Below are positions 8,549-15,353 of a DNA stretch of 15,443 bases, piece after piece (position 1 is the first letter of the stretch; each line of letters begins with the position of its first letter). The translations under genes and the position numbers were made by a program. Location of the stretch: assembly GCA_023446735.1 (NCBI GenBank), contig JAEXPQ010000350.1, positions 1 through 15,443 of the forward strand, written 5' to 3'. This stretch comes from Verrucomicrobiota bacterium (GTDB lineage Bacteria; Verrucomicrobiota; Verrucomicrobiia; Opitutales; Opitutaceae). The notes under the pieces were generated by a model. The model saw only the letters and a program-made list of their open reading frames with translations, did no database searches and was not told the origin of the DNA.

Positions 8549-9417
8549 ACCGGTCCGCTCCGCCTTCCGCGCCCCGCGCCGCCGCGGCCTTCACGCTGAT
8601 CGAGATGATCGGCGTGCTCGCGATCATGGCGATTCTCGCGAGCGTGCTCGTGCCGAACGTCCTGCGTTCGATGGACCGCGCAGCCGTCCGCGCCGAGGCC
8701 GCGACGCTCGCCACGCTCGGCGAGCAGACGAAGCTCCACCTGCGCGTGAACGGCGCCCTGCCGAGCCCGACGGCGCCGGATTTGTCCACTCCGGCCACGC
8801 TTCCCACCCGCGCCAGTTGGTGCCGGGACCTCGGCACTCTCGGCGACCTCGCTCCGTACGACATCGCGGTCAACAAGCGCGCGCTTGCGCGGGTCTATCT
8901 CGTGGACCCCGCCGCCACGCCGAGCCCCCGGCTGATGATCCTCTCGTCGATGCGCGCCGGTCTGGGGCTTCCGGCCAACAACCTCACCGCTCCGCAGTTC
9001 GATGCGATCTGGAACACGGCCGACCACGATGTTCCCCCGGACACGAGCTGGGCGGGCTGGAGCGCGTGGCGCACCCGCGACGCCGCGAACAGCTACTTCG
9101 TCCACCGCGAGTACCTGCTGATCGAGCGGATCGACCTGCGGGCGATCTATCACTCGGAGTTGGCGACCTTCGTCTTCCGGCTCAACAACCGCGATGCCGC
9201 GGTGACGGTGAGTTTCGACTACACCCCGCCGTTCGGCCCGGGAGGCAGCGGCGCCGTGGTCCCGGGCGGCTACGCCGAGGTGGCGCTCTCGCCCCGGGCG
9301 CGGCTCAACCTCTATCGCGACGGCGCGCGCACGATGCTCGATTACACCTACCTGGTCGGCACGGCGGGCCGGACGCAGACGTTTGATTTCCAGGACGGGA
9401 CCTGGCTTCCGCAATGA
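8545..9417 (+). CDS. Pseudopilin-like prepilin with Ala before the cleavage site
   Basis: A 290-residue protein with a prepilin N-terminus: leader MNRSAPPSAPRAAAA, then FTLIEMIGVLAIMAILASVLVP, with Glu20 at +5. The residue before the expected cleavage is Ala15 instead of the usual Gly. The helix is nearly identical to that of the first prepilin, so both should enter the same assembly. The remainder is a long globular domain with many Arg, Asp and aromatic residues and a beta-rich end (AVTVSFDYTPPFGPGGSG, GRTQTFDFQDGTWLPQ); I recognise no named domain. At 290 residues it is longer than most minor pseudopilins. Its position after pilC and before the assembly-platform genes suggests a minor or tip subunit. 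It is coupled at both ends by 4-bp ATGA overlaps. Confidence 0.88.
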   Translation: MNRSAPPSAPRAAAAFTLIEMIGVLAIMAILASVLVPNVLRSMDRAAVRAEAATLATLGEQTKLHLRVNGALPSPTAPDLSTPATLPTRASWCRDLGTLGDLAPYDIAVNKRALARVYLVDPAATPSPRLMILSSMRAGLGLPANNLTAPQFDAIWNTADHDVPPDTSWAGWSAWRTRDAANSYFVHREYLLIERIDLRAIYHSELATFVFRLNNRDAAVTVSFDYTPPFGPGGSGAVVPGGYAEVALSPRARLNLYRDGARTMLDYTYLVGTAGRTQTFDFQDGTWLPQ

Positions 9418-10961
9418 GCGACTCCGGCAAGTTCGTGCCGCCGGAGCCCGGCGGTTTCGTCCCCCCCGAGGAGGGCGGCTTTGTCCCGGATTTCCTCCAG
9501 GAACCCGCCGGACCGGCCGCGGGCGCGGTGCCGGGGCCGGGCGCGGCCCGTCGGAAGGTCTCGCGCCGGAACACCGACCAGCTCGGCATCGTCTGGCTGC
9601 GCGGCACCTTGCACATCGGCGTGCGGCGCCAGCGCAAAACGCTCGGGGTGTGGAGCAGTCCCGTGCCGGTGCACACGCCTGACGAGTTGGCGACCGCCCT
9701 CGATCTGGCGTTGGGGGAGCTGAAGTTCGAGGGGGTGGACACCTTCCTGATCTACGAGGGCGAGCACTTCCTCCATCAGCCGGAGACCGCGCCACCATTC
9801 TCCGCCGGGGCCACCCGCAACTATCTCCAGAGCCGGATCGCGCGTCACACGCGCGAGCGCGGGCCGGTGTTGTGGGCCGCCCAGCCCGCGCTGGCGCAGA
9901 AGGACGAACGGGCGTTCGTGCTCCACCTGATGCCGCAGGAGTTCTATCTCCAGCTGCGCCGGGTCTTTCTTGCGCGTCGGCTGGAACTCACCCGTATCCT
10001 TCCGATGGTGGCCGTGGTCCAGCGCGAGATGGCGGGTTTCCCGCTGCCCAAGGGCGCCCCGGCGCTGGTGGCGGCCGAGGTCGCGGACACGACCTTCATC
10101 GTGGTGGCGCAGGCGGGCGGGACGCTGCTGTTCACGCGCACGATCCTCGCCTCGCTCGAGGAGGCGCCGGAGCGGGTGGCCATCGAGGTCAATCGTTCGC
10201 TGCTCTACGCCAAGCAGCAGTACAACGTCTCCGTCGATCGGATCTGGCTGGTGACGCGCACCGGACGGGCGCAGGAGGAGGTCGTGGCCAAGTGCGGGGC
10301 CGGCAAGATGGTGCTGGTTCTGCCGACCCAGCCGGACGAATGGGTGAGTTCGGCGGCGCGGGTGCCCCGCTCGCTGCCGATCAACCTCGTCGCCAGCTAC
10401 CTGCGCCGGAAACGTCGGGACCAGTTCATCCGCCTCGGGCTGATCGCGGCGGGCTGGCTGTTCCTGGCGCACTTCGGCCAGACGCTCTGGACCGCCGAGG
10501 GAGCGTGGCGGGAGGAACGTTCCCGCCTCCTCGCGCTCGAGGCCCGGCGGCCGCAGCTTGTCGAGGAACGCGACCGGATCCAGCACCGGAATACGCAGCT
10601 CGCCCGCGAGCGCGAGCTGGCCGACCGGGTCGCGGCGGCGGGGTTGCCGCCCGTACCGGCGGCCGTGCTGGTCCATCTCGCGACCATCCTGCCCGCCGAT
10701 GCCCGGCTCACCGAATGCGCGGTGCGGTGGGACGAGCGGGAGAACCGCTGGCTGCTGCAATGCGAGGGAGCGATCTTTGGCGACGAGGAGTCCGCCCGCG
10801 AGGCGGCGGCGGCGCTGCGGCGGCAGTTGGCGCGCGGGCCGTTGCGGGTGCGGTTCGGCGAGGTGCCCGCGACCGGAGCGGCGCGCGCGATCATGGTCGG
10901 CGGGAGCGGAGTCGGCAGCCAGCAACGCTTCACCCTGGAGGGCACGCTCTTTGCAGACTAG
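9414..10961 (+). CDS. GspL-like PilM-PilN fusion protein of the inner-membrane assembly platform
   Basis: A 515-residue protein with three parts. The N-terminal tail holds three 8-residue repeats (KFVPPEPG, GFVPPEEG, GFVPDFLQ; residues 6-29) and a Pro/Gly/Ala linker. Residues about 55-335 look like a PilM/GspL actin-fold cytoplasmic domain: PALVAAEVADTTFIVVAQAG and the segment VNRSLLYAKQQYNVSVDRIWL resemble the matching PilM strands and helix. One membrane helix follows near 338-358 (FIRLGLIAAGWLFLAHFG). After it come a coiled coil (REERSRLLALEARRPQLVEE... to about 405) and a PilN-like alpha/beta domain. In type IV pilus systems PilM and PilN are usually separate; in type II secretion GspL joins equivalent domains. 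The ATP-binding residues of PilM are not obvious here. It is coupled by a 4-bp overlap with the gene before and 11 bp with the gene after. Confidence 0.8.
   Translation: MSDSGKFVPPEPGGFVPPEEGGFVPDFLQEPAGPAAGAVPGPGAARRKVSRRNTDQLGIVWLRGTLHIGVRRQRKTLGVWSSPVPVHTPDELATALDLALGELKFEGVDTFLIYEGEHFLHQPETAPPFSAGATRNYLQSRIARHTRERGPVLWAAQPALAQKDERAFVLHLMPQEFYLQLRRVFLARRLELTRILPMVAVVQREMAGFPLPKGAPALVAAEVADTTFIVVAQAGGTLLFTRTILASLEEAPERVAIEVNRSLLYAKQQYNVSVDRIWLVTRTGRAQEEVVAKCGAGKMVLVLPTQPDEWVSSAARVPRSLPINLVASYLRRKRRDQFIRLGLIAAGWLFLAHFGQTLWTAEGAWREERSRLLALEARRPQLVEERDRIQHRNTQLARERELADRVAAAGLPPVPAAVLVHLATILPADARLTECAVRWDERENRWLLQCEGAIFGDEESAREAAAALRRQLARGPLRVRFGEVPATGAARAIMVGGSGVGSQQRFTLEGTLFAD
10937..10941 (+). 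promoter_or_regulatory. Shine-Dalgarno site that supports a TTG start
   Basis: GGAGG lies 9 bases before the TTG at 10951, inside the preceding gene. No ATG occurs in this frame between the upstream stop region and the membrane helix, so this ribosome site decides the start of the PilO-like gene. Confidence 0.6.
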
Positions 10962-11598
10962 ACGACAGGCCGCTCTCCGCACCGCGTGGCGCTTCCTCAC
11001 CGTGATCCCCGGCTGGCAGGACGCCGGGCGCATTGCGCGTTTCTTCTACGTGCTTCCGCTGGCGCTCCCGTTTCTCGCCCTGCTGCTCCTCTTCGCGTGG
11101 GACCGCCTCGTCCGGCGGCCGCAGATCGATCACGTGCGCGCGGCCTGCGCGGAGGCGCGGCAGCTCGAGGCCGAGATCGAGATCTTGCGAATGGAGTGGT
11201 CGGAAGAGCAGGCTCGCCTGCTGGCCGGGGCCGGCGACGAGTTGCGCGAATCCCTGCGGCGCAACTCCTCCGAGGTGGGGACGCTCAGCGCCGATATGCG
11301 CGCGCTCGCCTCCACTCACGGGTGGAACGCCGTCCTCTACGAGAACGAACCGGAGGCGGATCCGGGCGATCAGGCCGGACCGGCCGTGGTCTTCCGCACC
11401 GTGCGCGGCCGGCTCACTCCGACCCCGCAGAATCCCGCTCCCTTCACGACGCTCCGCAAACTGTTGGACGGATTCGTGCCGGCCGGCCGGCACGGCGCGC
11501 TCACGCGACTGAGCGTGCGGGCCGATGAACACGGAAATCTGTCGGTCGAACTCGGTGTGCGCTTCGCGGCGCTTCCGCTCGATGAGAAAGCACCTTAA
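10951..11598 (+). CDS. PilO/GspM-like inner-membrane protein
   Basis: A 215-residue bitopic protein starting at TTG 10951 (MQTRRQAALR...). A basic cytoplasmic segment is followed by one membrane helix (about 31-50, FFYVLPLALPFLALLLLFAW), a coiled coil (about 58-95, with RQLEAEIEILRMEWSEEQARLL) and a periplasmic domain with an alternating pattern (PFTTLRKLLDGF, GALTRLSVRAD, LSVELGVRFAAL), like the ferredoxin-like fold of PilO/GspM. Sequence identity with named families is too low to be decisive; architecture and the position after a PilM-PilN fusion carry the call. It would pair with the PilN-like part of the upstream protein to form the periplasmic connection to the PilP/GspC-like protein. 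It overlaps the genes on both sides (11 and 17 bp). Confidence 0.72.
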   Translation: MQTRRQAALRTAWRFLTVIPGWQDAGRIARFFYVLPLALPFLALLLLFAWDRLVRRPQIDHVRAACAEARQLEAEIEILRMEWSEEQARLLAGAGDELRESLRRNSSEVGTLSADMRALASTHGWNAVLYENEPEADPGDQAGPAVVFRTVRGRLTPTPQNPAPFTTLRKLLDGFVPAGRHGALTRLSVRADEHGNLSVELGVRFAALPLDEKAP

Positions 11599-12109
11599 CA
11601 ATCCCTGGGTCGTCGCCGTGCTCGTGCTCGCCGCGTTGTTCGTGGTGGTGCGCGCGCTGGTTGGGACCGGTGACGTCGTGCTTCCCGTGCCGGGCGATCC
11701 GGTTGCCTCGCCCGAGCCGCAGGCTCCGGCCGGGGAGGCGCCCCGGGCCCCGGCCTCCATCGCGGAAGTCCTGAAGGCGCTGGTCGCCCCGAGCGAGGTC
11801 CGCAACCCGTTCGCCCCGATCCTGCGGACTGGTCCCGAGGAGCCGACCGAGGCGGTCGTCGCGGCTGTGCCCGAAGTGGTCGAGCGGCTCCATCTGTCCG
11901 CGAGCTGGGTCCAGGGCTCGACGGTTCTGTTGCTCGTGAATGGACGGGTCGCGGCTCCGGGCGAGATGGTCGGCCATTGCGAGATCGAGCGCGCCGATGT
12001 CACCGGGGCGTGGATCGTCCACGGTGGCGGTCGCGTCTTTCTGCCCGTCGGCCAGGTGCTGAAGATCCGCCTCACCCCCTCCGTCTCCGCGACCCTTTCT
12101 GCCCCATGA
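11582..12109 (+). CDS. PilP/GspC-like periplasmic linker protein
   Basis: A 175-residue protein from ATG 11582. It has an N-terminal membrane anchor (about 8-27, NPWVVAVLVLAALFVVVRAL), a Pro/Ala-rich linker (about 35-58) and a small beta domain (about 102-165) with the pattern LSASWVQGSTVLLLVNGRVAAPGEMVGH and GGGRVFLPVGQVLKI. The motif VRNPF (73-77) is close to the R(D/N)PF element that precedes the HR domain in GspC and PilP. Such proteins connect the inner-membrane platform to the secretin; unlike PilP there is no lipobox, so it resembles GspC topology. It sits exactly between the PilO-like and secretin genes, the standard place. Overlaps are 17 bp upstream and 4 bp downstream. The frame is open 19 codons further upstream, but that part is antisignal-like and lacks features. 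Confidence 0.75.
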   Translation: MRKHLNNPWVVAVLVLAALFVVVRALVGTGDVVLPVPGDPVASPEPQAPAGEAPRAPASIAEVLKALVAPSEVRNPFAPILRTGPEEPTEAVVAAVPEVVERLHLSASWVQGSTVLLLVNGRVAAPGEMVGHCEIERADVTGAWIVHGGGRVFLPVGQVLKIRLTPSVSATLSAP

Positions 12110-13608
12110 AAACCAGCACGACTCCCGCTCGTCGGATCCTTCCCCTCTGTGCCGTTCTTCTGGCGGGGGCGCTTCCAGCCCAGGAACCCGGGCCGGTTCC
12201 GGGGGCTTCGGCCTCCGCGCCGGCGCCCGCGGCGACGCCGGAGGTGCTCTTCAGCTTTCGGGCCGACGCGGTGCCAATCAAGCAGGCCCTCGCGCTCTTC
12301 GCGCGGGCGAACAACCTCAACATCGTGCCGGACCTCGACGTGGTGGGGGAGGTGACGGTCGAGTTCCGCGACCTGCCGCTGGATCAGGCGATGAACGCAC
12401 TCCTCGAGGCCAACGGCTACTATTTCGTCCAGGACGGGCGCCTGCTTCGGGTCCGAAACTTCGAGACGCGGCTCTTCCATGTCGACTACATCCACGTGAC
12501 CCGCAGCGGCCAGGGTTCGAACGCCGTGCAGATCAGCTCCGGCGGCTCCTCGTCCTCCGGTGGCGGCAGCGGTTCATCCGGTGGGAGCGCAGGCGGGGCG
12601 GGCGGAGGCACCGAGGGATCGACGATGACCGTGACCAACACCTCCACGATCAACTTCTGGGCCGATCTCGCCGAGCAGCTCAAAACCCTCGTCTCCGAAG
12701 CCGGCTCGTTCACGATCAACAGCCTCTCCGGTACCATCGTCGTCCGCGACCGGCACCCGGGCGTGTGCGCGGTGGCCGACTACCTGGCCCGCGTGACGGA
12801 GAGCATCGTGCGCCAAGTGGACCTGGAGGTCGAGATCTACGAGGTGGCCTTGAGTGACGACTTCCAGCTCGGCGTGAACTGGCAGAAGGTCTCCCAGGAT
12901 CTCGACACCACGTTCACCACGATCCCCGGTCAGCTCGGGTTGCCCACCTCGGGCGGCATGATCGTGCAGTCCCCGGTCTTCGGCGGCGCCAGCGGCGCGC
13001 CGGCCATCCGTATCGGGCACCAGCGCGGCAGCGTGACCGCCGTGCTCGACGCGCTCAAGCAGCAGGGCAACTTGCGCGTCGTCTCGAAGCCGCGCCTGCG
13101 CACGCTGAACAACCAGCCCGCCGTGGTGCGCGTCGGCCAGGACCTCCCGGTCTTCATCACCCAGACGACGCAGTCGCCGGGCAGCCCGCCGGTGATCTCC
13201 ACCAACGAGTCGATCCAGACGGTCACGGTCGGCACCGTGCTCTCGATCACCCCGCAGGTCTCGGCGGACCGGCTCGTCACCCTCGACATCACTCCCGCGG
13301 TGAGCCGGCTGGTCCGTACCGAGACCTCGGCGACCGGGAACACCAACGCGCCGGTGATCGACATCCGCCAGGCGTCCTCGATCGTGCGGGTCCGCGACGG
13401 CGCGACCATCGTGATGGGAGGCTTGGTACAAGATTCCAACTCGTCCACCCAGCGCAAGGTGCCGCTGCTCGGAGACATCCCGGTGCTCGGCAAGGCGTTC
13501 ACCGCGACCAACAAGCTCAAGGAACGCACCGAACTGATCTTTTTCATCACCCCCCGTGTCATCTCCGAGGTCGCGACCGAGCCGGGCGTTCCGGCGGACG
13601 AACGATGA
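12106..13608 (+). CDS. Outer-membrane secretin (PilQ/GspD/MshL-like)
   Basis: A 500-residue secretin forming the outer-membrane channel. Order: signal peptide (1-25, MKTSTTPARRILPLCAVLLAG...ALPA, no lipobox), a Pro/Ala linker, an STN/N0 domain (about 45-118, FSFRADAVPIKQALALFARANNLNIV), a Ser/Gly-rich loop (about 144-172), an N1-type domain (about 183-235, ending VRDRHPGVCAVADYLARV) and the secretin domain (about 240-490) with the signature VPLLGDIPVLGKAF (452-465) followed by KERTELIFFITPRVI. One N-domain interrupted by a Ser/Gly-rich insert is the layout of MshL-type secretins. It is shorter than typical PilQ (about 700) because there are no AMIN domains and few N repeats. Both ends overlap the neighbours by 4 bp. 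Confidence 0.95.
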   Translation: MKTSTTPARRILPLCAVLLAGALPAQEPGPVPGASASAPAPAATPEVLFSFRADAVPIKQALALFARANNLNIVPDLDVVGEVTVEFRDLPLDQAMNALLEANGYYFVQDGRLLRVRNFETRLFHVDYIHVTRSGQGSNAVQISSGGSSSSGGGSGSSGGSAGGAGGGTEGSTMTVTNTSTINFWADLAEQLKTLVSEAGSFTINSLSGTIVVRDRHPGVCAVADYLARVTESIVRQVDLEVEIYEVALSDDFQLGVNWQKVSQDLDTTFTTIPGQLGLPTSGGMIVQSPVFGGASGAPAIRIGHQRGSVTAVLDALKQQGNLRVVSKPRLRTLNNQPAVVRVGQDLPVFITQTTQSPGSPPVISTNESIQTVTVGTVLSITPQVSADRLVTLDITPAVSRLVRTETSATGNTNAPVIDIRQASSIVRVRDGATIVMGGLVQDSNSSTQRKVPLLGDIPVLGKAFTATNKLKERTELIFFITPRVISEVATEPGVPADER

Positions 13609-14555
13609 ACCTGCCTCCGATCGGCTCCGGCGTGCATCTGAACATCCGCGTCCTCCTGGTCGAGGACGTGCCGGTGGTTGCGCGGATCGTCGAGCGCATG
13701 CTCCAGCAGTCGGCCTACTGCCGCTACCGGGTCGACTGGCGAAAGACGCTGGCGGACGGGCTCGCGCTCGTGGGCACGCAGGACATCGACATCGTCCTGC
13801 TCGACCTCAACTTGCCCGACAGCGCGGACCTCGAGACGTTGTCGACCATGCTCGTGGCGGCCAAGGGCATCCCGGTGGTCGTGCTGACCGGGACCGACGA
13901 CGAGCACATCGGCCTCAAGGCCGTGCAGGCCGGGGCGCAGGACTACCTCGTCAAGGGACAGTGCACTGGTCCCGAGCTTGATCGCTCGATCGTGTACAGC
14001 ATCGAACGACACCGCCTCCAGTATGCGTTGCGGCAACTCGCCGTGCTCGACGAGCTCACGGGCTGCTACAACCGGCGCGGCTTCGGCACGCTCAGCCCGG
14101 AGGTGCTGCAGCAGGTGCAGGCCGGGGCGGCGGGCTATCTCGTCTGCTTCGACCTGGACCGGTTCAAGGAGATCAACGACACCCAGGGCCACGCCTGCGG
14201 CGACGCGGCGCTGGTCGAGTTCGCCACCACGCTGCGCAGCGCGTTCCGCAAGGAGGGGCTGTTCGTCCGGCTCGGTGGCGACGAGTTCCTGACCATGGGA
14301 ATCGAGACGCGGCCCGGCCAGGCCGGGGAGTCGCTTGCGAATCTCGCACACATGCTCGAGGCCCGGAATGCCGCGGGCCTGTCGCCGTTTCGTATCGACG
14401 CGAGCGCGGGGCTGGTCGCGCTCGCGCCGGGGGAGTCCCGCACCTTGGAAGAGTTGCTCATCGCGTGCGACGCGGCCCTCTATCGCAACAAGGAGGCGCG
14501 CCGCGCGGCGTGGGCGGCCGAGCATCCCGGCGCTGGAAGGGGGAGGGCGGTATGA
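13605..14555 (+). CDS. REC-GGDEF response regulator, predicted diguanylate cyclase
   Basis: A 316-residue protein that should make c-di-GMP from two GTP when phosphorylated. The receiver domain (about 13-130) has the acidic pair Glu20/Asp21, phospho-acceptor Asp67 in LLDLNLPD, Thr95 in LTG and Lys117 in LVKG. The GGDEF domain (about 145-305) has LDELTGCYNRRGF (148-160), metal Asp183 in FDLDRFKEIND, GHACGD, and an intact active site GGDEF (224-228). The inhibitory I-site, normally RxxD nine residues before GGDEF, reads RKEG (215-218), so product feedback inhibition is probably weak or absent. No histidine kinase lies nearby, so its phosphodonor is unknown. It is coupled by 4-bp overlaps to the secretin gene before and the HD-GYP gene after, which ties it to the pilus machine. 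Confidence 0.95.
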   Translation: MNLPPIGSGVHLNIRVLLVEDVPVVARIVERMLQQSAYCRYRVDWRKTLADGLALVGTQDIDIVLLDLNLPDSADLETLSTMLVAAKGIPVVVLTGTDDEHIGLKAVQAGAQDYLVKGQCTGPELDRSIVYSIERHRLQYALRQLAVLDELTGCYNRRGFGTLSPEVLQQVQAGAAGYLVCFDLDRFKEINDTQGHACGDAALVEFATTLRSAFRKEGLFVRLGGDEFLTMGIETRPGQAGESLANLAHMLEARNAAGLSPFRIDASAGLVALAPGESRTLEELLIACDAALYRNKEARRAAWAAEHPGAGRGRAV

Positions 14556-15136
14556 GCGGGGATCTTTTGGTCCGACCGTGGTCCGATGCCGTGGGCTGCC
14601 TGCGCGCCGCCTGTCTGGAGTTCGACCCGGAGCTGGCGGCCCATCAGGACCGGGTGGCGGCGGTCGCGGTGATGCTGGCGGAACGCCTCGGCTTGCCCCG
14701 GGAGCGCGTCGAGCGCATCCGGCTGGCGGCGAGTCTGCACGACGTCGGCAAGCTCGGGATCTCGCGTGAAGTGCTTCATCGCAATGGCCGGTTGACCCCG
14801 GAGGCGCTGGCCCGGGTGCGGTTGCATCCGGAGATTGGGCACCGAATTTTGTCCGGCGCCGCGGACCCCGAGCTGCGGTTCGCCGCGGAGGTGGCCCTCC
14901 GGCACCACGAGAGCTGGGACGGCGGCGGTTATCCCGGCGGGCTCGCCGGCAAGGTGATCCCGCTCGAGGCCCGGCTGGTCACGATCGCGGACGTCTTCGA
15001 TGCGATGCGCTCCGAGCGCGCCTACAAAGAGGCGTGGAGCGAGGAGCGGGTCGTGGCGGAGATGAAGCGCGAGCGCGGCGTCCGCTACGACCCCGACGTG
15101 TTCGACACCGTCTTCGCGGCGATCGTGACGCGGTAG
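14552..15136 (+). CDS. HD-GYP domain protein, predicted c-di-GMP phosphodiesterase
   Basis: A compact 194-residue single-domain HD-GYP protein, expected to hydrolyse c-di-GMP to pGpG/GMP at a binuclear metal centre. Conserved residues present: His31 (AAHQDRV), HD 63-64 with Lys67 (LHDVGKLGI), His92 (RLHPEIGH), HH 118-119 (RHHESWDGGGYP), GYP 126-128, and Asp147 (TIADVFDAM). All the family ligands therefore seem intact, including a correct GYP motif. There is no receiver or sensor domain, so its activity may be set by expression level or a partner. A GGAGG at 14542-14546 lies 5 bases before the ATG at 14552, and the ATG overlaps the TGA of the cyclase gene. It is the last gene of the operon. 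A domain this small next to a REC-GGDEF suggests the two act as an opposing pair. Confidence 0.95.
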   Translation: MSGDLLVRPWSDAVGCLRAACLEFDPELAAHQDRVAAVAVMLAERLGLPRERVERIRLAASLHDVGKLGISREVLHRNGRLTPEALARVRLHPEIGHRILSGAADPELRFAAEVALRHHESWDGGGYPGGLAGKVIPLEARLVTIADVFDAMRSERAYKEAWSEERVVAEMKRERGVRYDPDVFDTVFAAIVTR

Positions 15137-15179
15137 CGGGAGGGGGCTTGCGGACTCGGCATGGGCGTTGTCGGCGGCG

Positions 15180-15202
15180 CCGGGGCCCGTCTCCGGGGCC
15201 CG
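15180..15202 (+). terminator. Weak candidate terminator hairpin after the pilus operon
   Basis: A 10-bp direct repeat CCGGGGCCCG occurs at 15180-15189 and 15193-15202. GGGCCC at 15183-15188 can pair with GGGCCC at 15196-15201 around a 7-base loop. It lies 44 bp after the last stop codon of the operon. There is no T-run, so intrinsic termination is uncertain. Confidence 0.25.
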
Positions 15203-15335
15203 AGGCAAGGCGAGTTGGCGATAGGCGCGAGCCGGACTCGCTGATCGTGTCGCTGAAGAACAGGGACAGCCGCGGCTCCGATTCGTCGTACTCGCCCGCC
15301 ACGGGCAGGGGGGCGTGATCCGCAAGCGTGCAGGT

Positions 15336-15353
15336 GGACGCCGCGCTCCGTCC
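15336..15353 (+). repeat. Possible degenerate REP-like hairpin
   Basis: GGACG (15336-15340) pairs with CGTCC (15349-15353), and the bases between include CTCCG. The outer arms equal those of the REP copy at 89-113 and the CTCCG word matches its loop, but the head is GTGG rather than GTAG and the stem is only 5 bp. It may be a decayed relative or chance. Confidence 0.25.

Noticed and set aside
11525..11581. Upstream ATG at 11525 as the start of the PilP/GspC-like protein
   Set aside because: The extra residues (MNTEICRSNSVC...) are the out-of-frame end of the PilO-like gene; the ATG at 11582 gives a normal N-terminal membrane anchor.
12930..14525. Minus-strand open frame across the secretin and cyclase genes
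   Set aside because: It overlaps two well-supported genes completely and has no domain features.
15180..15202. Direct repeats as the start of a CRISPR or repeat array
   Set aside because: Only two 10-bp copies with a 3-base gap in GC-rich DNA; no spacers or further units.
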